64,000 nt of DNA, from positions 3,100,001 to 3,164,000 of the forward strand of contig NZ_BDCO01000002.1 of NCBI RefSeq assembly GCF_001613545.1, written 5' to 3'. The position numbers were made by a program, and so were the translations under genes. The notes under the pieces are model-generated. The model had not been told where the DNA came from. It did no database searches and worked only from the letters and a program-made list of their open reading frames with translations. This stretch comes from Terrimicrobium sacchariphilum (GTDB lineage Bacteria > Verrucomicrobiota > Verrucomicrobiia > Chthoniobacterales > Terrimicrobiaceae). Positions 26,915 to 35,628 of this stretch are shown piece after piece (position 1 is the first letter of the stretch; the number at the start of each line of letters is the position of its first letter).

Positions 26915-27385
26915 ATGCAAAGTTTTCACCCGGCAAAATCATTTCTTCTCGTTTGTTCCATCTTCCTCACCGCATCAGCCCCTCTGATGGCTGATCCTGC
27001 CGTGACGATAGAGGGCGGGTGGGTGCGCGCCGTGCCTCCGGGTTATGTCAATACCGCAGCATATCTGACGATCAAAAACCCCGGCGCATCCGCCGTGCGA
27101 GTGACCGGAGCAACTGCAACGGTGGCGGAATCGGTCGGCCCGATGATTACCACCGAGAAAAAAGTGAACGGACAGACCGTCATGGGCATGGAGTTTGTCA
27201 AGGAGCTCACCATCCCTGCCAAAGGTCAGCTGGTCTTGGAGCCAGGCGGAGATCACCTGATGCTCATGGGATTGAAAAAGCGCCTTAACGAAGGAGACAA
27301 GGTAACCTTAATCCTGAATATCGAACCGGGAGCCAGCCGATTGGAAATCACCCTTCCAGTGTCCAGGCAGCAGCCAGCCCGATGA
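26915..27385 (+). CDS. PCuAC-type copper chaperone
   Basis: A 156-residue periplasmic protein of the family that loads copper into the CuA centre of cytochrome oxidase. The signal peptide ends near LMA-DPA. The cupredoxin-like domain includes the C-terminal copper motif GGDHLMLMGLKK. The other conserved ligand region, normally with a histidine, reads AESVGPMITTEKKVNGQTVMGM, so the first histidine ligand seems absent and a methionine may substitute. The ATG at 26915 is preferred; the long frame to 26753 overlaps DJ-1. It overlaps the SCO gene by 4 bp (ATGA). Confidence 0.85.
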   Translation: MQSFHPAKSFLLVCSIFLTASAPLMADPAVTIEGGWVRAVPPGYVNTAAYLTIKNPGASAVRVTGATATVAESVGPMITTEKKVNGQTVMGMEFVKELTIPAKGQLVLEPGGDHLMLMGLKKRLNEGDKVTLILNIEPGASRLEITLPVSRQQPAR

Positions 27386-28029
27386 GCGAGACTTCCCCTC
27401 CCCGCAAGAGCCGCGTCGCGTGGATCGTCTGCGGCAGCCTGATCCTCCTCGCCTGCGCGCTGCTCTTTCTCTGGCGGCAGTGGGCGGCGATGACGCCTTA
27501 TCAGTTTCACGGGACCTCCTACTCCGAGAACAAGGCGTTGCCGGACTTTCACCTTACCGGGCAAAATGGTCACCCAGTGAAGTTGAGCGATTTCCGAGGC
27601 AAGGTTGTCTTGCTGGAGTTCGGATTCACGACTTGCCCGAACATCTGCCCGACCTCCCTGGCAGACCTCGCCATGATCAATCGCACCCTCCGACCGGAAG
27701 AACGGGAAAAGGTCCAGGTGCTCTTTGTCACAGTGGACCCGCAACGCGACACTCCGGCCAAGCTCACGGAGTACATGCCGTTCTTTGACGAGAAATTTCT
27801 GGGACTGACAGGCACTCCCGAGGAAATCGAGACCGCGGCCAGGGATTACGGCGCGTATTATCGCCGCCTCCCACTTCCCGGCAGGCCGGACGACTATACG
27901 ATGGATCATTCGACCTATACCTACCTCATTGATCGGGAGGGGCGCCTGCGGGTCATGTACGACCTTCGAAAGCTCAGGGACACGGATGATATCGTGCGAG
28001 ACATCCGCCATCTCCAGCAGTCATCGTGA
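27382..28029 (+). CDS. SCO1/SenC/PrrC-family copper-binding protein
   Basis: A 215-residue membrane-anchored thioredoxin-fold protein that helps metallate cytochrome c oxidase CuA. One N-terminal TM (about 12-31) is followed by a SCO domain with the metal-binding TTCPNICPTSL (CxxxC) and the distal histidine in MDHSTYTYLID. In Rhodobacter, senC/prrC lies between regB and regA homologues; here it is about 3.5 kb from regB, within the same dyad-containing region. It overlaps the genes on both sides, so it is the middle of a PCuAC-SCO-cytochrome c operon. Confidence 0.92.
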   Translation: MSETSPPRKSRVAWIVCGSLILLACALLFLWRQWAAMTPYQFHGTSYSENKALPDFHLTGQNGHPVKLSDFRGKVVLLEFGFTTCPNICPTSLADLAMINRTLRPEEREKVQVLFVTVDPQRDTPAKLTEYMPFFDEKFLGLTGTPEEIETAARDYGAYYRRLPLPGRPDDYTMDHSTYTYLIDREGRLRVMYDLRKLRDTDDIVRDIRHLQQSS

Positions 28030-28535
28030 GTTTCCTGCGGACGATCGGGCTGGCGGCCATGGTGGTCATAACTTTTCCCTGCTGCAAACAGCGCCCGCAG
28101 AGAGGCGTGGAAGTGATTCGCGGGGCCGCCATCTACATGGAAAAGTGCGCCACCTGCCATGGGCAGAACGGCGTATCGCCCTTGCGATCGTGTCCGCCTT
28201 TACGGGACTCTGAGCGGCTGACTGGGAGCAATGAACCTTTGATCGCGATCCTCCTGGATGGATTGTGCGGACCCCTTCAAGTAAAAGGGCATACATACAA
28301 CGGACTCATGCCCGCCTGGCGAACAGTCCTTTCCGACGAGGAGATCGCCAGTGTCCTGAACTTCCTCAGGCGGCAGTGGAGCACGAGCGACGAGTTGATT
28401 ACATCCAGCACGGTCGCCGAACTGCGAAAGCGGACGGACACGAGGCAGACCTTCTGGACGGACACCGAGCTTCATTCCGTCTGGAATGCATCGCAAACGG
28501 ACTTCGCTGGTTCCACCCAAAAGCCCGGGAGATGA
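28026..28535 (+). CDS. Monoheme c-type cytochrome, lipoprotein-like
   Basis: A 169-residue exported electron carrier. An N-terminal hydrophobic segment ends in a PCC lipobox-like site (ITFPCCK). The heme-binding CATCH motif lies near residue 40 (IYMEKCATCHGQNG), and the distal methionine is probably in YNGLMPAWR. The start GTG at 28026 overlaps the SCO stop codon. Domain length and spacing fit a single class I cytochrome c domain with a C-terminal extension of about 60 residues of unknown role. It is likely a partner or electron donor for a terminal oxidase. Confidence 0.87.
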   Translation: MSFLRTIGLAAMVVITFPCCKQRPQRGVEVIRGAAIYMEKCATCHGQNGVSPLRSCPPLRDSERLTGSNEPLIAILLDGLCGPLQVKGHTYNGLMPAWRTVLSDEEIASVLNFLRRQWSTSDELITSSTVAELRKRTDTRQTFWTDTELHSVWNASQTDFAGSTQKPGR

Positions 28536-28735
28536 AGCCCATCCATTCGCCCTCGGTGCGCCGCGCTCCCCATCAGCGCAGATATCCCGGTTGATTTCCT
28601 GCGTCGCTACCGAATGACCCTCATGCATGAAGCAGGCATCGAAGATGCGAGAGCTTATGACCCTCGGCATACATGATCGGAGGCTGAGGAAAATAGCGAT
28701 ATCTATGGCAAGGGATTCGAACGTACCGGGGGTAA

Positions 28736-29803
28736 TCATACGCCAAAATCCAGCAGTTCCTGCGGGTCGTGCTCTTCCTCGATGTGGCGTTCGTCGGCGA
28801 AGCGGACTCCGGTGCCTAGGAGGCGGACGGGGCGGGGGGAGGATTCAAAGCCCTGGGTGAGGAGGCGGCGGAAAGTGTCGATGTCGGGGCGGTCGCAGAG
28901 GCATTCGCGGGTGATGCGGGTGAAGTCGTGGAATTTGATTTTGATGAAGGCCTTGCGGACGGGGCGCTCGGAGGCCTTGGTGCGGAGTTCCTCCATGAGC
29001 TCGTCGTAGAGCTCGGCCATGGCGTTCTGGCAGGCCGCGAGGGTGGCGAGGTTTTCGGCGTAGGTGCGTTCGTTGCTGAGGCTTTTGCGAATGCGGTTGG
29101 GGACGACGTCGCGGTCGTCCCGGCCGCGGCAGAGGGAATACAGTTCCTCGCCCCATTTTCCATGGCGGAGGGCGAGCTCGTGGAGGGGGATTTTTTGCAG
29201 GTCGCCGCAGGTGTGGATGCCGGCGGCGGCGAAGCGTTCGGCGCTCTTCGGCCCGATACCCCAGACCTTGCGCACGGGGAGGCCGCGCATGAAGGCGTCG
29301 ATTTGATCGGGGGTGATGGCAAACTGGCCGTTGGGCTTGCGCCAGTCGCTGGCGATCTTGGCGAGCATCTTGTTGGGCGCGATACCCGCGCTGCCGGTGA
29401 GGCGGGTGGTTTCAAAGATGCGGGCTCGGATTTCCTTGGCGATGTCCCAGGCGTAACGGCCGAGGGCGGTGACGTCGAGGTAGGCTTCGTCGAGCGAGAG
29501 GGGCTCGACGAGCGGGGTGTAGGAGAGGAGGATCTCGCGGACGCGGGCGGAAGCCTCACGGTAGAGGTCGAAGCGCACGGGGAGGAAGACGAGGTGGGGG
29601 CAAAGCTCGCGGGCCTTGAAGCCGGGCATGGCGGAGCGCACGCCGTAGGCGCGGGCCTCGTAGTTGCACGTGGTGACGACGCCGCGCGGGCGTCCGCCGC
29701 CGACGGCGATGGGCTGGCCGGCGAGCTCGGGGCGTTCGCGCATCTCGACCGCCGCGTAAAAGCAGTCCATGTCGAGATGGATGATCTTGCGCACAGCCGA
29801 CAT
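28736..29803 (-). CDS. dinB: DNA polymerase IV (DinB)
   Basis: Y-family translesion polymerase of 355 residues. The palm/fingers region begins IIHLDMDCFYAAVE, catalytic acidic residues recur in EPLSLDEAYLDV, and the helix-hairpin-helix part is VWGIGPKSAERFAAAGIHTCGDL. The little-finger domain and an acidic tail (EEEHDPQELLDF) complete it; a clamp-binding motif is only weakly visible. It lies 6 bp downstream of the GNAT gene on the same strand. LexA control is common in the family, but no SOS box is evident here. Confidence 0.95.
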   Translation of the reverse strand: MSAVRKIIHLDMDCFYAAVEMRERPELAGQPIAVGGGRPRGVVTTCNYEARAYGVRSAMPGFKARELCPHLVFLPVRFDLYREASARVREILLSYTPLVEPLSLDEAYLDVTALGRYAWDIAKEIRARIFETTRLTGSAGIAPNKMLAKIASDWRKPNGQFAITPDQIDAFMRGLPVRKVWGIGPKSAERFAAAGIHTCGDLQKIPLHELALRHGKWGEELYSLCRGRDDRDVVPNRIRKSLSNERTYAENLATLAACQNAMAELYDELMEELRTKASERPVRKAFIKIKFHDFTRITRECLCDRPDIDTFRRLLTQGFESSPRPVRLLGTGVRFADERHIEEEHDPQELLDFGV

Positions 29804-29809
29804 GGGGGA

Positions 29810-30091
29810 TCAGGCGGCGAGGTCCTGGAACTCGGGCCTCCGCGTGAGGAGCACGGCGACGTAGCTGCATTGCGGCACGATGCGGCAGCCGTGCTCGCGC
29901 GCATGGCGAAAGCCCGCCAGCACGAGGTGCTCGGCGATTCCCCTGCCCCGCAGCTCCGGCGGCACGAAGGTATGAGTGAATACCATGCGCCCGGCGCGCA
30001 GGTCGTACTCGGCCACGCTCAAATGCCCGTCGACGGTCATCTCAAAGCGAGACTCCGCGGTGTTGTGAATTACCTCGGGCAAGGCGGCCAT
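29810..30091 (-). CDS. GNAT-like N-acetyltransferase (small, YjdJ/COG2388 type)
   Basis: A 93-residue protein with the reduced GNAT fold of the YjdJ group. It has the strand FEMTVDGHLSVAEYDLRAGRMVF, the acetyl-CoA loop TFVPPELRGRGIAEHLV, and the last strand/helix segment CRIVPQCSYVAVLL. The minimal length fits the family. It may acetylate a small molecule or protein; the substrate is unknown. It is followed by dinB with a 6-bp gap. Confidence 0.8.
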   Translation of the reverse strand: MAALPEVIHNTAESRFEMTVDGHLSVAEYDLRAGRMVFTHTFVPPELRGRGIAEHLVLAGFRHAREHGCRIVPQCSYVAVLLTRRPEFQDLAA

Positions 30092-30174
30092 GACGGGAGC
30101 TTACGAGGGCGAACGGCGGGTTGCAACCCGAGGCGGAGTTCCAACCTGACAGCTCTGACGGCAGGGGCGGGGGC

Positions 30175-30222
30175 AAAAAAGACCGGGGATTCTTCACCAG
30201 ATTTCTCTGGGAGAGCCCCCGG
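30175..30222 (-). terminator. Terminator after the DUF2851 operon
   Basis: On the minus strand CCGGGG and CCCCGG pair as an outer stem around an inner CCAGA-GAAA-TCTGG hairpin with a GNRA tetraloop, and the structure is followed by TCTTTTTT. It lies 42 bp downstream of the DUF2851 stop codon. Confidence 0.7.
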
Positions 30223-30263
30223 ACGGTAAGCCAAGAGTCCCATGAACTCCGCTTTGCATCAAG

Positions 30264-31553
30264 TCACCCCACCCTGCGGAAGCGCTCGTAGATGGCCTCG
30301 GGCGGGTCGGGAAAGAAGTCGTCGTAGGTCTGGAGGAGGCCCTGCTGGCGGGCGGCGGTGCGGTAGGGCTTCAGGCTGCCGCCGCTGAGCCATTCGGCGG
30401 CCTGGCGGAGTTTGCCGCTGGGGGCGGGACCGGGGAGAGAGGCGAGTTTTTGCCAGGCAGTCTCCTCGTCGGGAATGGCGGGTATGAAGGCATTGATCGC
30501 GAGGTCGGTGGCGCGGTCCTCGCCGACGAGGGCGATGTCGCCCGCGAGGCGGAAGGTGGCAAGATTCCAGTGCGCGGTCCAGTAGCGATGGCGGAGGGTT
30601 TGCAGGATGGCGATGAAGGCTCCGCAATCCCCGGCATCCAGCGCGCGGGTGATCTCGCTGAAGCGCGCGATGATGGCGGCCAGGGCGCCGAGGCGGCGGT
30701 GGGGGTGATTGGCCGGGCGGATACCGGCGAGCCGCCACGCGGCGGCGGGTAGGATGAGGCGTTCCTCGCGGGCACGGATGCGCCACCACTCCTCCCAGAG
30801 CGGGGCGAGGTAGGCACGGACATCGTCGGTCCCTTCATCGAATGTCTCGGCGTCGAGAAAGCCCGCGAGGCCGAAGAGCAGCGCCTCGCCTCCCTCGGCG
30901 CGGCAGCGGGCGAGCGCGGAGCGCTGGGCGATGAGGAGGAAGGGGATCTTGTTATTCCGGTAGCCGAGGCCGGTGGCGAGAGCCTGAAAGAGCGCATCGT
31001 CGCGATCAGTGAGGCGCGCGGCGGTGCGAAAGGCAGCGGCCTTGCGATGCAGGCGATGGCGGGCGGCGGACTCGACGAGCTCGATGGCGCGGGATTCGTC
31101 GAGCGGCGGGGCCGGGGTGAGCGGACGGGAATCGGGCGCGGCCGGATCGGCGGAAAGCCGGACCTGTGGCACCTCGCGATGGTCGCAATCGCGGGTGAAG
31201 ACGCGGCGGGCGCTCTCCTGGAAATACCCGTGCAGAACGACGGAGCGAAAGGCGGGATTTGCGCCATGGCCATGGGCCTCCCAGTCGCGGTCGGCGAGAT
31301 CGATCTCGATGTCGCCGCGCACCTCGGCTCCGTCAACGAGGAGACGGGCGTCGCGGAAATCCGGGCCGGGTTCGCGGTTCCAGTGGCCGGAGTGCAGTAG
31401 CTCGATGCGGCGACCGTCGCGGGACGTCCAGGCGGTGCCGAGGTCGCCTCGGTGGAAGCGGGCCTGCAATTCCAACTCCGTCGCGGTGGGCGGGAGATCG
31501 GGCGTCTCGCGGCAGCGGGCGGCGGCGCGCAGCTGGCCGTAGCGATCCATCAT
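30264..31553 (-). CDS. DUF2851-family protein
   Basis: A 429-residue cytosolic protein. The family signature is in the N-terminal region LQARFHRGDLGTAWTSRDGRRIELLHSGHWNREPGPDFRDARLLVDG, followed by GDIEIDLADRDWEAHGH. The fold is thought to be nuclease-like by family annotation but the activity is not established. It overlaps TIGR03790 by 4 bp and is the last gene of a three-gene chain that ends in a strong terminator. Confidence 0.8.
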   Translation of the reverse strand: MMDRYGQLRAAARCRETPDLPPTATELELQARFHRGDLGTAWTSRDGRRIELLHSGHWNREPGPDFRDARLLVDGAEVRGDIEIDLADRDWEAHGHGANPAFRSVVLHGYFQESARRVFTRDCDHREVPQVRLSADPAAPDSRPLTPAPPLDESRAIELVESAARHRLHRKAAAFRTAARLTDRDDALFQALATGLGYRNNKIPFLLIAQRSALARCRAEGGEALLFGLAGFLDAETFDEGTDDVRAYLAPLWEEWWRIRAREERLILPAAAWRLAGIRPANHPHRRLGALAAIIARFSEITRALDAGDCGAFIAILQTLRHRYWTAHWNLATFRLAGDIALVGEDRATDLAINAFIPAIPDEETAWQKLASLPGPAPSGKLRQAAEWLSGGSLKPYRTAARQQGLLQTYDDFFPDPPEAIYERFRRVG

Positions 31554-33121
31554 CGGGTGGGCCCGGGCGTGGTCACGGGGAAGAAGCGGTTTTGCAACTG
31601 CAGGAGGAGGAGCTTCTGCGCCGGAGGCTGGTTGGTGGCGAGCATGTTTTCCAGGAGGGATTTGGCTTGGTCGCGCTTGCCGGTTGCGCCGAGGAGGCCA
31701 AACTTTTCCAGCTGAAGGCGGTAGGTGATGAGCGGCGGATTCCTCATCGCGAGCGCATCGTTCACGCTCTTGAGCGAACCGGGCAAATCCCCACCGTCGG
31801 CCTGGGCTGCGCCAAGGGATTCCAGAAACATACTGCTGCCCGTGGAGGCGGCGGCGCGCTCGAGATCAGGGGCGGCAGCAATGACGCTGCCACTCGCACC
31901 GAGGACGGCCTGGCGGTATTTCTGCCAGATATTGGCTGATCCACTGACGACCGGGTCCTTCCACGCGGCATAGGGGCGGTAGAGAGGATCACCGAGCGAG
32001 ACATTCATCCACGAGAGGGCGACAAGGGACGAGTAGGCGGCCTCGGCAAAGGTATAGCCATCGAGGAGACGAGCCGTAAGAACATCAAGGTGAGAAGTGA
32101 GCGTGAGGTAGGGCTCATAAACATTCCCGACGGTAGCCGCAGCGCCGCGTTCGAGAATCGGGCCGCACCATCCTGCGGAAACGTTGCGCAGAGTCGAGGC
32201 ACTGAAGGAGTGCAGGTGAACGGCGACAGCGCCGGGGAGGAAGCGGAAGTCGAGTTCGCGGAACGGGCCGCTGACGTCGCCATCGTACCAGCCGAGATAA
32301 TAGGCGGCGTCGGTGACGGGATAGCCCGCGGGCAGGGTCTCCGGAGCCTTGTCCCAGAGGACGGGTACGCCGCGACCGCGGAGGTTATTGGCGGCGATGT
32401 TGAGCCACTGGTCGCCTTCGAGATATGGGCCGCTGGTGATGCCGCGCGAGTCGAGGTAGGCCCAACCCCAAAGGCCGGTTTTTTCCGCCGCGAGAGCTCC
32501 ATCGATCATGGATCGGACGGCTGTCTCGGAAGGAGCGTCGAGGCGGCAGACGAGGAGGATGCCGGGATCGACAAAGGAGTCGAGGATGGGCGTGACCTTG
32601 TCGGCATAGGGGTTCTTGATCGGCCCGGCGGGTGTTGGAATGGGCAGACCGAGACAGGCCAGTTCGCTATCGACCGATGCCTCGTCGCGCTCGAGCGGCG
32701 GGACGGGAGGCACAGGAGCCGGGGTGGCTCCGGGCACCACGGACGGTGCCGGGCGCGGGATGGGCCGGATTTTCAGCGGAACGCCGCGAATGACGGCGAC
32801 GAAGCGTACCTTTGTCGCGGTGACCGTGCCGCCGCTCATCTGCCAAAAGCCGCCGGCCAGGAGTTTCTGCCGCAACGGACCGGCGATGGTGGTGTTGTAT
32901 TCGTCGCGGGAAATCTCCTCGGTGAGCGCGCATGGAAGGCCAATGAGGTTGGCCGCCGGGATCTGGCGCTGCTTGGCATAGTATTGAGCCAGCGAGGTGG
33001 AGGTGGGGTCGGAGGAATTGTACACCACCAGGGTGGCGGCGGTTTCCTCGGGGGAGGCGGCGCGCGCGGTGAAGGCGGCGACGCAGAGGAGCAGGAAGGC
33101 CCAGCACTTGAGCTTAATCAT
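31550..33121 (-). CDS. TIGR03790-family exported protein
   Basis: A 523-residue protein with a signal peptide (MIKLKCWAFLLLCVAAFTARA). The family region covers about 25-400: ETAATLVVYNSSDPTSTSLAQYYAKQRQI, RGVPLKIRP, WAYLDSRG and HLHSFSASTLR. A tail of about 100 residues follows with TPR-like helices. Members occur in bacteria with PEP-CTERM/exosortase systems but their role is unknown. It overlaps both neighbours by 4 bp, so translation is coupled with the MBL hydrolase and DUF2851. Confidence 0.82.
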   Translation of the reverse strand: MIKLKCWAFLLLCVAAFTARAASPEETAATLVVYNSSDPTSTSLAQYYAKQRQIPAANLIGLPCALTEEISRDEYNTTIAGPLRQKLLAGGFWQMSGGTVTATKVRFVAVIRGVPLKIRPIPRPAPSVVPGATPAPVPPVPPLERDEASVDSELACLGLPIPTPAGPIKNPYADKVTPILDSFVDPGILLVCRLDAPSETAVRSMIDGALAAEKTGLWGWAYLDSRGITSGPYLEGDQWLNIAANNLRGRGVPVLWDKAPETLPAGYPVTDAAYYLGWYDGDVSGPFRELDFRFLPGAVAVHLHSFSASTLRNVSAGWCGPILERGAAATVGNVYEPYLTLTSHLDVLTARLLDGYTFAEAAYSSLVALSWMNVSLGDPLYRPYAAWKDPVVSGSANIWQKYRQAVLGASGSVIAAAPDLERAAASTGSSMFLESLGAAQADGGDLPGSLKSVNDALAMRNPPLITYRLQLEKFGLLGATGKRDQAKSLLENMLATNQPPAQKLLLLQLQNRFFPVTTPGPTR

Positions 33122-33900
33122 AAAGTGAGTCGGAGTCCGTCGTAGGCGAGGCGGACGCCGGGAGGGAGGTTTTTCTCCGTCTCGGCATGGCCCAGCTCAT
33201 GGCACATGTGGGTAAAGTACGTACTGCCCGGCTGCACGCGCCCGGCCACGGCGAGCGCCTCGTCGACGGTCATGTGGGTCGGGTGGTCGGCGTAGCGGAG
33301 GGCATCGAGGACAAGGATCTCCGCGCCCCGGGCGGCTTCGATGGCGGCATCGGGCACCTCGGCGCAGTCGGTGAAGTAGGCGAGTTTCCGCTCACCTCCC
33401 CGGCTGAAGACGAGCCCGGTCGTTGTCATTCGGCCATGGGGCAGATCGACGGGCACGATCTCCGTTTCGCCGAGGCGGAACGGGCCGTCGACGATGGTGG
33501 GCTCGGGGCGGATATAGTTGCGGTAGCGGTATTCCTCGCTGAAGGCGTAGGCAAAGATGCGGCGCAGATCGTCGATAGTGCGCTGCGACCCGTAGATGGG
33601 CATGTTTTTATCCTCGATCTCGCAGAACCGCCGCAGATCGTCGAAACCGAGGACGTGGTCGGTATGCGAGTGGGTGTAGACCACGGCGTCGATGTGGCGC
33701 AGGCCCTCGCGGAGGCATTGGGTGCGGAAATCCGGCGGGGTGTCGACCTGAATAACCATCTCGGGGGTGCGGAGCTGGATGCTGCTGCGGAGGCGCTGGT
33801 CCCTGGGGTCGTCGGACCGGCACACGGCGCACTCGCATCCGATGACCGGCACCCCGTGCGACGTCCCCGTGCCAAGAAATAGAATTTCCAACTCCCGCAT
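33118..33900 (-). CDS. MBL-fold metal-dependent hydrolase (PhnP-like)
   Basis: A 260-residue cytosolic metallo-beta-lactamase-fold hydrolase. The start segment is ELEILFLGTGTSHGVPVIGC, the metal motif HSHTDH is in VVYTHSHTDHVLGFDDLR, and later ligands are seen in DLPHGRMTTTG and FTDCAEVPD. The C-terminal histidine segment is YFTHMCHELGH. The family contains PhnP-like phosphodiesterases and tRNase-like enzymes; the substrate is not identified. The ATG at 33900 is preferred; the long frame to 34470 is a shadow of recN. It is divergent from recN with a 28-bp gap. Confidence 0.87.
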   Translation of the reverse strand: MRELEILFLGTGTSHGVPVIGCECAVCRSDDPRDQRLRSSIQLRTPEMVIQVDTPPDFRTQCLREGLRHIDAVVYTHSHTDHVLGFDDLRRFCEIEDKNMPIYGSQRTIDDLRRIFAYAFSEEYRYRNYIRPEPTIVDGPFRLGETEIVPVDLPHGRMTTTGLVFSRGGERKLAYFTDCAEVPDAAIEAARGAEILVLDALRYADHPTHMTVDEALAVAGRVQPGSTYFTHMCHELGHAETEKNLPPGVRLAYDGLRLTL

Positions 33901-33928
33901 TCGCCGCCTTTCATGCCATAGTCCGCCC

Positions 33929-35596
33929 ATGTCCGCAACGCTCGCCTCCCTGCGCATCCGCAATCTCGCGCTCGTCGAGGATCTCACCTGGGAACCTTCA
34001 CCGGGCTTCATCGCCATCACGGGCGAGACCGGCGCGGGAAAATCCGTGATCCTCGGCGCGCTAACCCTGCTCCTGGGGGACCGCGCGGACAAGGGGGTGA
34101 TTCGCACCGGTGCCGATGCCGCCACGGTCGAGGCGGTCTTTGAAAACGCCACCGACCCGCGCCTCGCCACCGCGCTGGAGGACCACGGCGCGGAACCCGT
34201 CGAGGAAGGTCGCTTGATCGTGAAGCGCACGGTGCCCGCCGAGGGCGCGGGGAAGCAATTCGTCAACGGCTCGCCCTGCACGCTCGCCCTCCTGCGCGCG
34301 CTGGGCGACCTGCTCGTCGACCTGCACGGGCCGCACGACCACCAGAGCCTTTTCTCCCGCGACCAGCAGACGCGGCTGCTCGACAGCTTCGCCGGGAGCA
34401 CGGCGCTGCGGGAGGAGTTCACCCTCGCCCGACGCCAGCTCCTCAAGCTCCGCGAGGAAAAGGACGCCATTCTCCAGGGCGAGCAGGCCCTCGCCCGCGA
34501 GATAGACCTGCTTTCCCATCAAGTCGCCGAGATCGACCAGGCGCAGCTCGCGCCCGGCGAGGAGGAAACGCTTCTCTCGCGCCAGAAGGCGGCGGCGAAC
34601 TCCCAGCGCATCGGCGAGATTTGCACCCAGCTCGAGGCCGGCGTGAACGAATCGGACGATTCCCTCACCTCGCGGCTCGGCGAGCTTTCGCGCCTCGCGC
34701 GGGAGCTATCGCGCCTCGATCCCGGTTCGGAAGAGATCGCCCGCTCGTGCGACGAGGTCTTCACGGCGGCGGATTCCCTCGCCCGCGCCATCGCCACCTA
34801 CTCCGCCTCGCTGGAGGACGGCCCGGCTAATCTCGACGAGATCGAGTCCCGGCTCGACGTGCTCCAGACCCTGAAACGCAAGTACGGCCACACGGTTGAG
34901 GCGGTGCTGGACTTTGCCGCGCAGGCCGCCGCCCGGCTGGAGGAACTCACGGGCCGCGCGGAACGCCGCGACACGCTCGACGCCGACATCGCCGCCGCCG
35001 AGCGCGCCATGCTCGACCTCGGCCACAAGCTCACGACGAAACGCACCGCCAGCGCGAAGAAGCTCGGCGACAAGGTGAAGACGGGGCTAAAGGATCTCGG
35101 GTTTGCGAAGGCGGAATTTTCCATCGCCCTGGAAAAGCTCGCCGACCCCGGCCCGCACGGCTGCGAGCAGGCGGAGTTTCAATTCTCCCCCAACCCCGGC
35201 GAGCCCGCGCGTCCGCTCCGCGCCATCGCCTCCAGCGGCGAAATTTCCCGCGTGATGCTCGCGCTCAAGGGCGCGTTGGCTGATCAGGACGACGTGCCGG
35301 TGCTGGTCTTTGACGAAATCGACGCCAACGTCGGCGGAGAAATCGCCGCCAAGGTCGGCCTGAAGATGAAGGAACTCGGCGCCGCCCGCCAGGTCCTCTG
35401 CATCACCCACCTCCCGCAGGTCGCGGCCCGCGCGGCGGAGCACTTCATCGTCACCAAGGAAGTCGAAAGCGGCCGCACCCGCACCCTCCTCGACCAGGCC
35501 ACCGGAGCCAAACGCGAGCAGGAGCTGGCGCGCATGCTCGGCGGCCAGTCGGACTCCGCGAGGGCGCATGCCAAGGCGCTGCTGGCGGGGAAGTGA
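33929..35596 (+). CDS. recN: DNA repair protein RecN
   Basis: SMC-like ATPase acting early in double-strand-break repair. The 555 residues are typical of RecN. The N-terminal Walker A GETGAGKSVI is followed by VDLHGPHDHQSLF and the long coiled-coil middle (about 160-400). Signature and Walker B regions (RAIASSGEISRVMLALK and VPVLVFDEIDANVGGEIA) and the C-terminal LCITHLPQVAA complete it. The ATG at 33929 places the ATP-binding head at the usual distance from the N-terminus. It is divergent from the MBL hydrolase, with a very short shared promoter region. Confidence 0.96.
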   Translation: MSATLASLRIRNLALVEDLTWEPSPGFIAITGETGAGKSVILGALTLLLGDRADKGVIRTGADAATVEAVFENATDPRLATALEDHGAEPVEEGRLIVKRTVPAEGAGKQFVNGSPCTLALLRALGDLLVDLHGPHDHQSLFSRDQQTRLLDSFAGSTALREEFTLARRQLLKLREEKDAILQGEQALAREIDLLSHQVAEIDQAQLAPGEEETLLSRQKAAANSQRIGEICTQLEAGVNESDDSLTSRLGELSRLARELSRLDPGSEEIARSCDEVFTAADSLARAIATYSASLEDGPANLDEIESRLDVLQTLKRKYGHTVEAVLDFAAQAAARLEELTGRAERRDTLDADIAAAERAMLDLGHKLTTKRTASAKKLGDKVKTGLKDLGFAKAEFSIALEKLADPGPHGCEQAEFQFSPNPGEPARPLRAIASSGEISRVMLALKGALADQDDVPVLVFDEIDANVGGEIAAKVGLKMKELGAARQVLCITHLPQVAARAAEHFIVTKEVESGRTRTLLDQATGAKREQELARMLGGQSDSARAHAKALLAGK

Positions 35597-35628
35597 GTGC
35601 TTACGCTTAAGCAATCGCCAATAGCTCC

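Noticed and set aside
28690-28740. tRNA-like T-arm (GTTCGAATCCC on the minus strand)
   Set aside because: The flanking bases do not form a T-stem and no acceptor, D or anticodon arms can be drawn.
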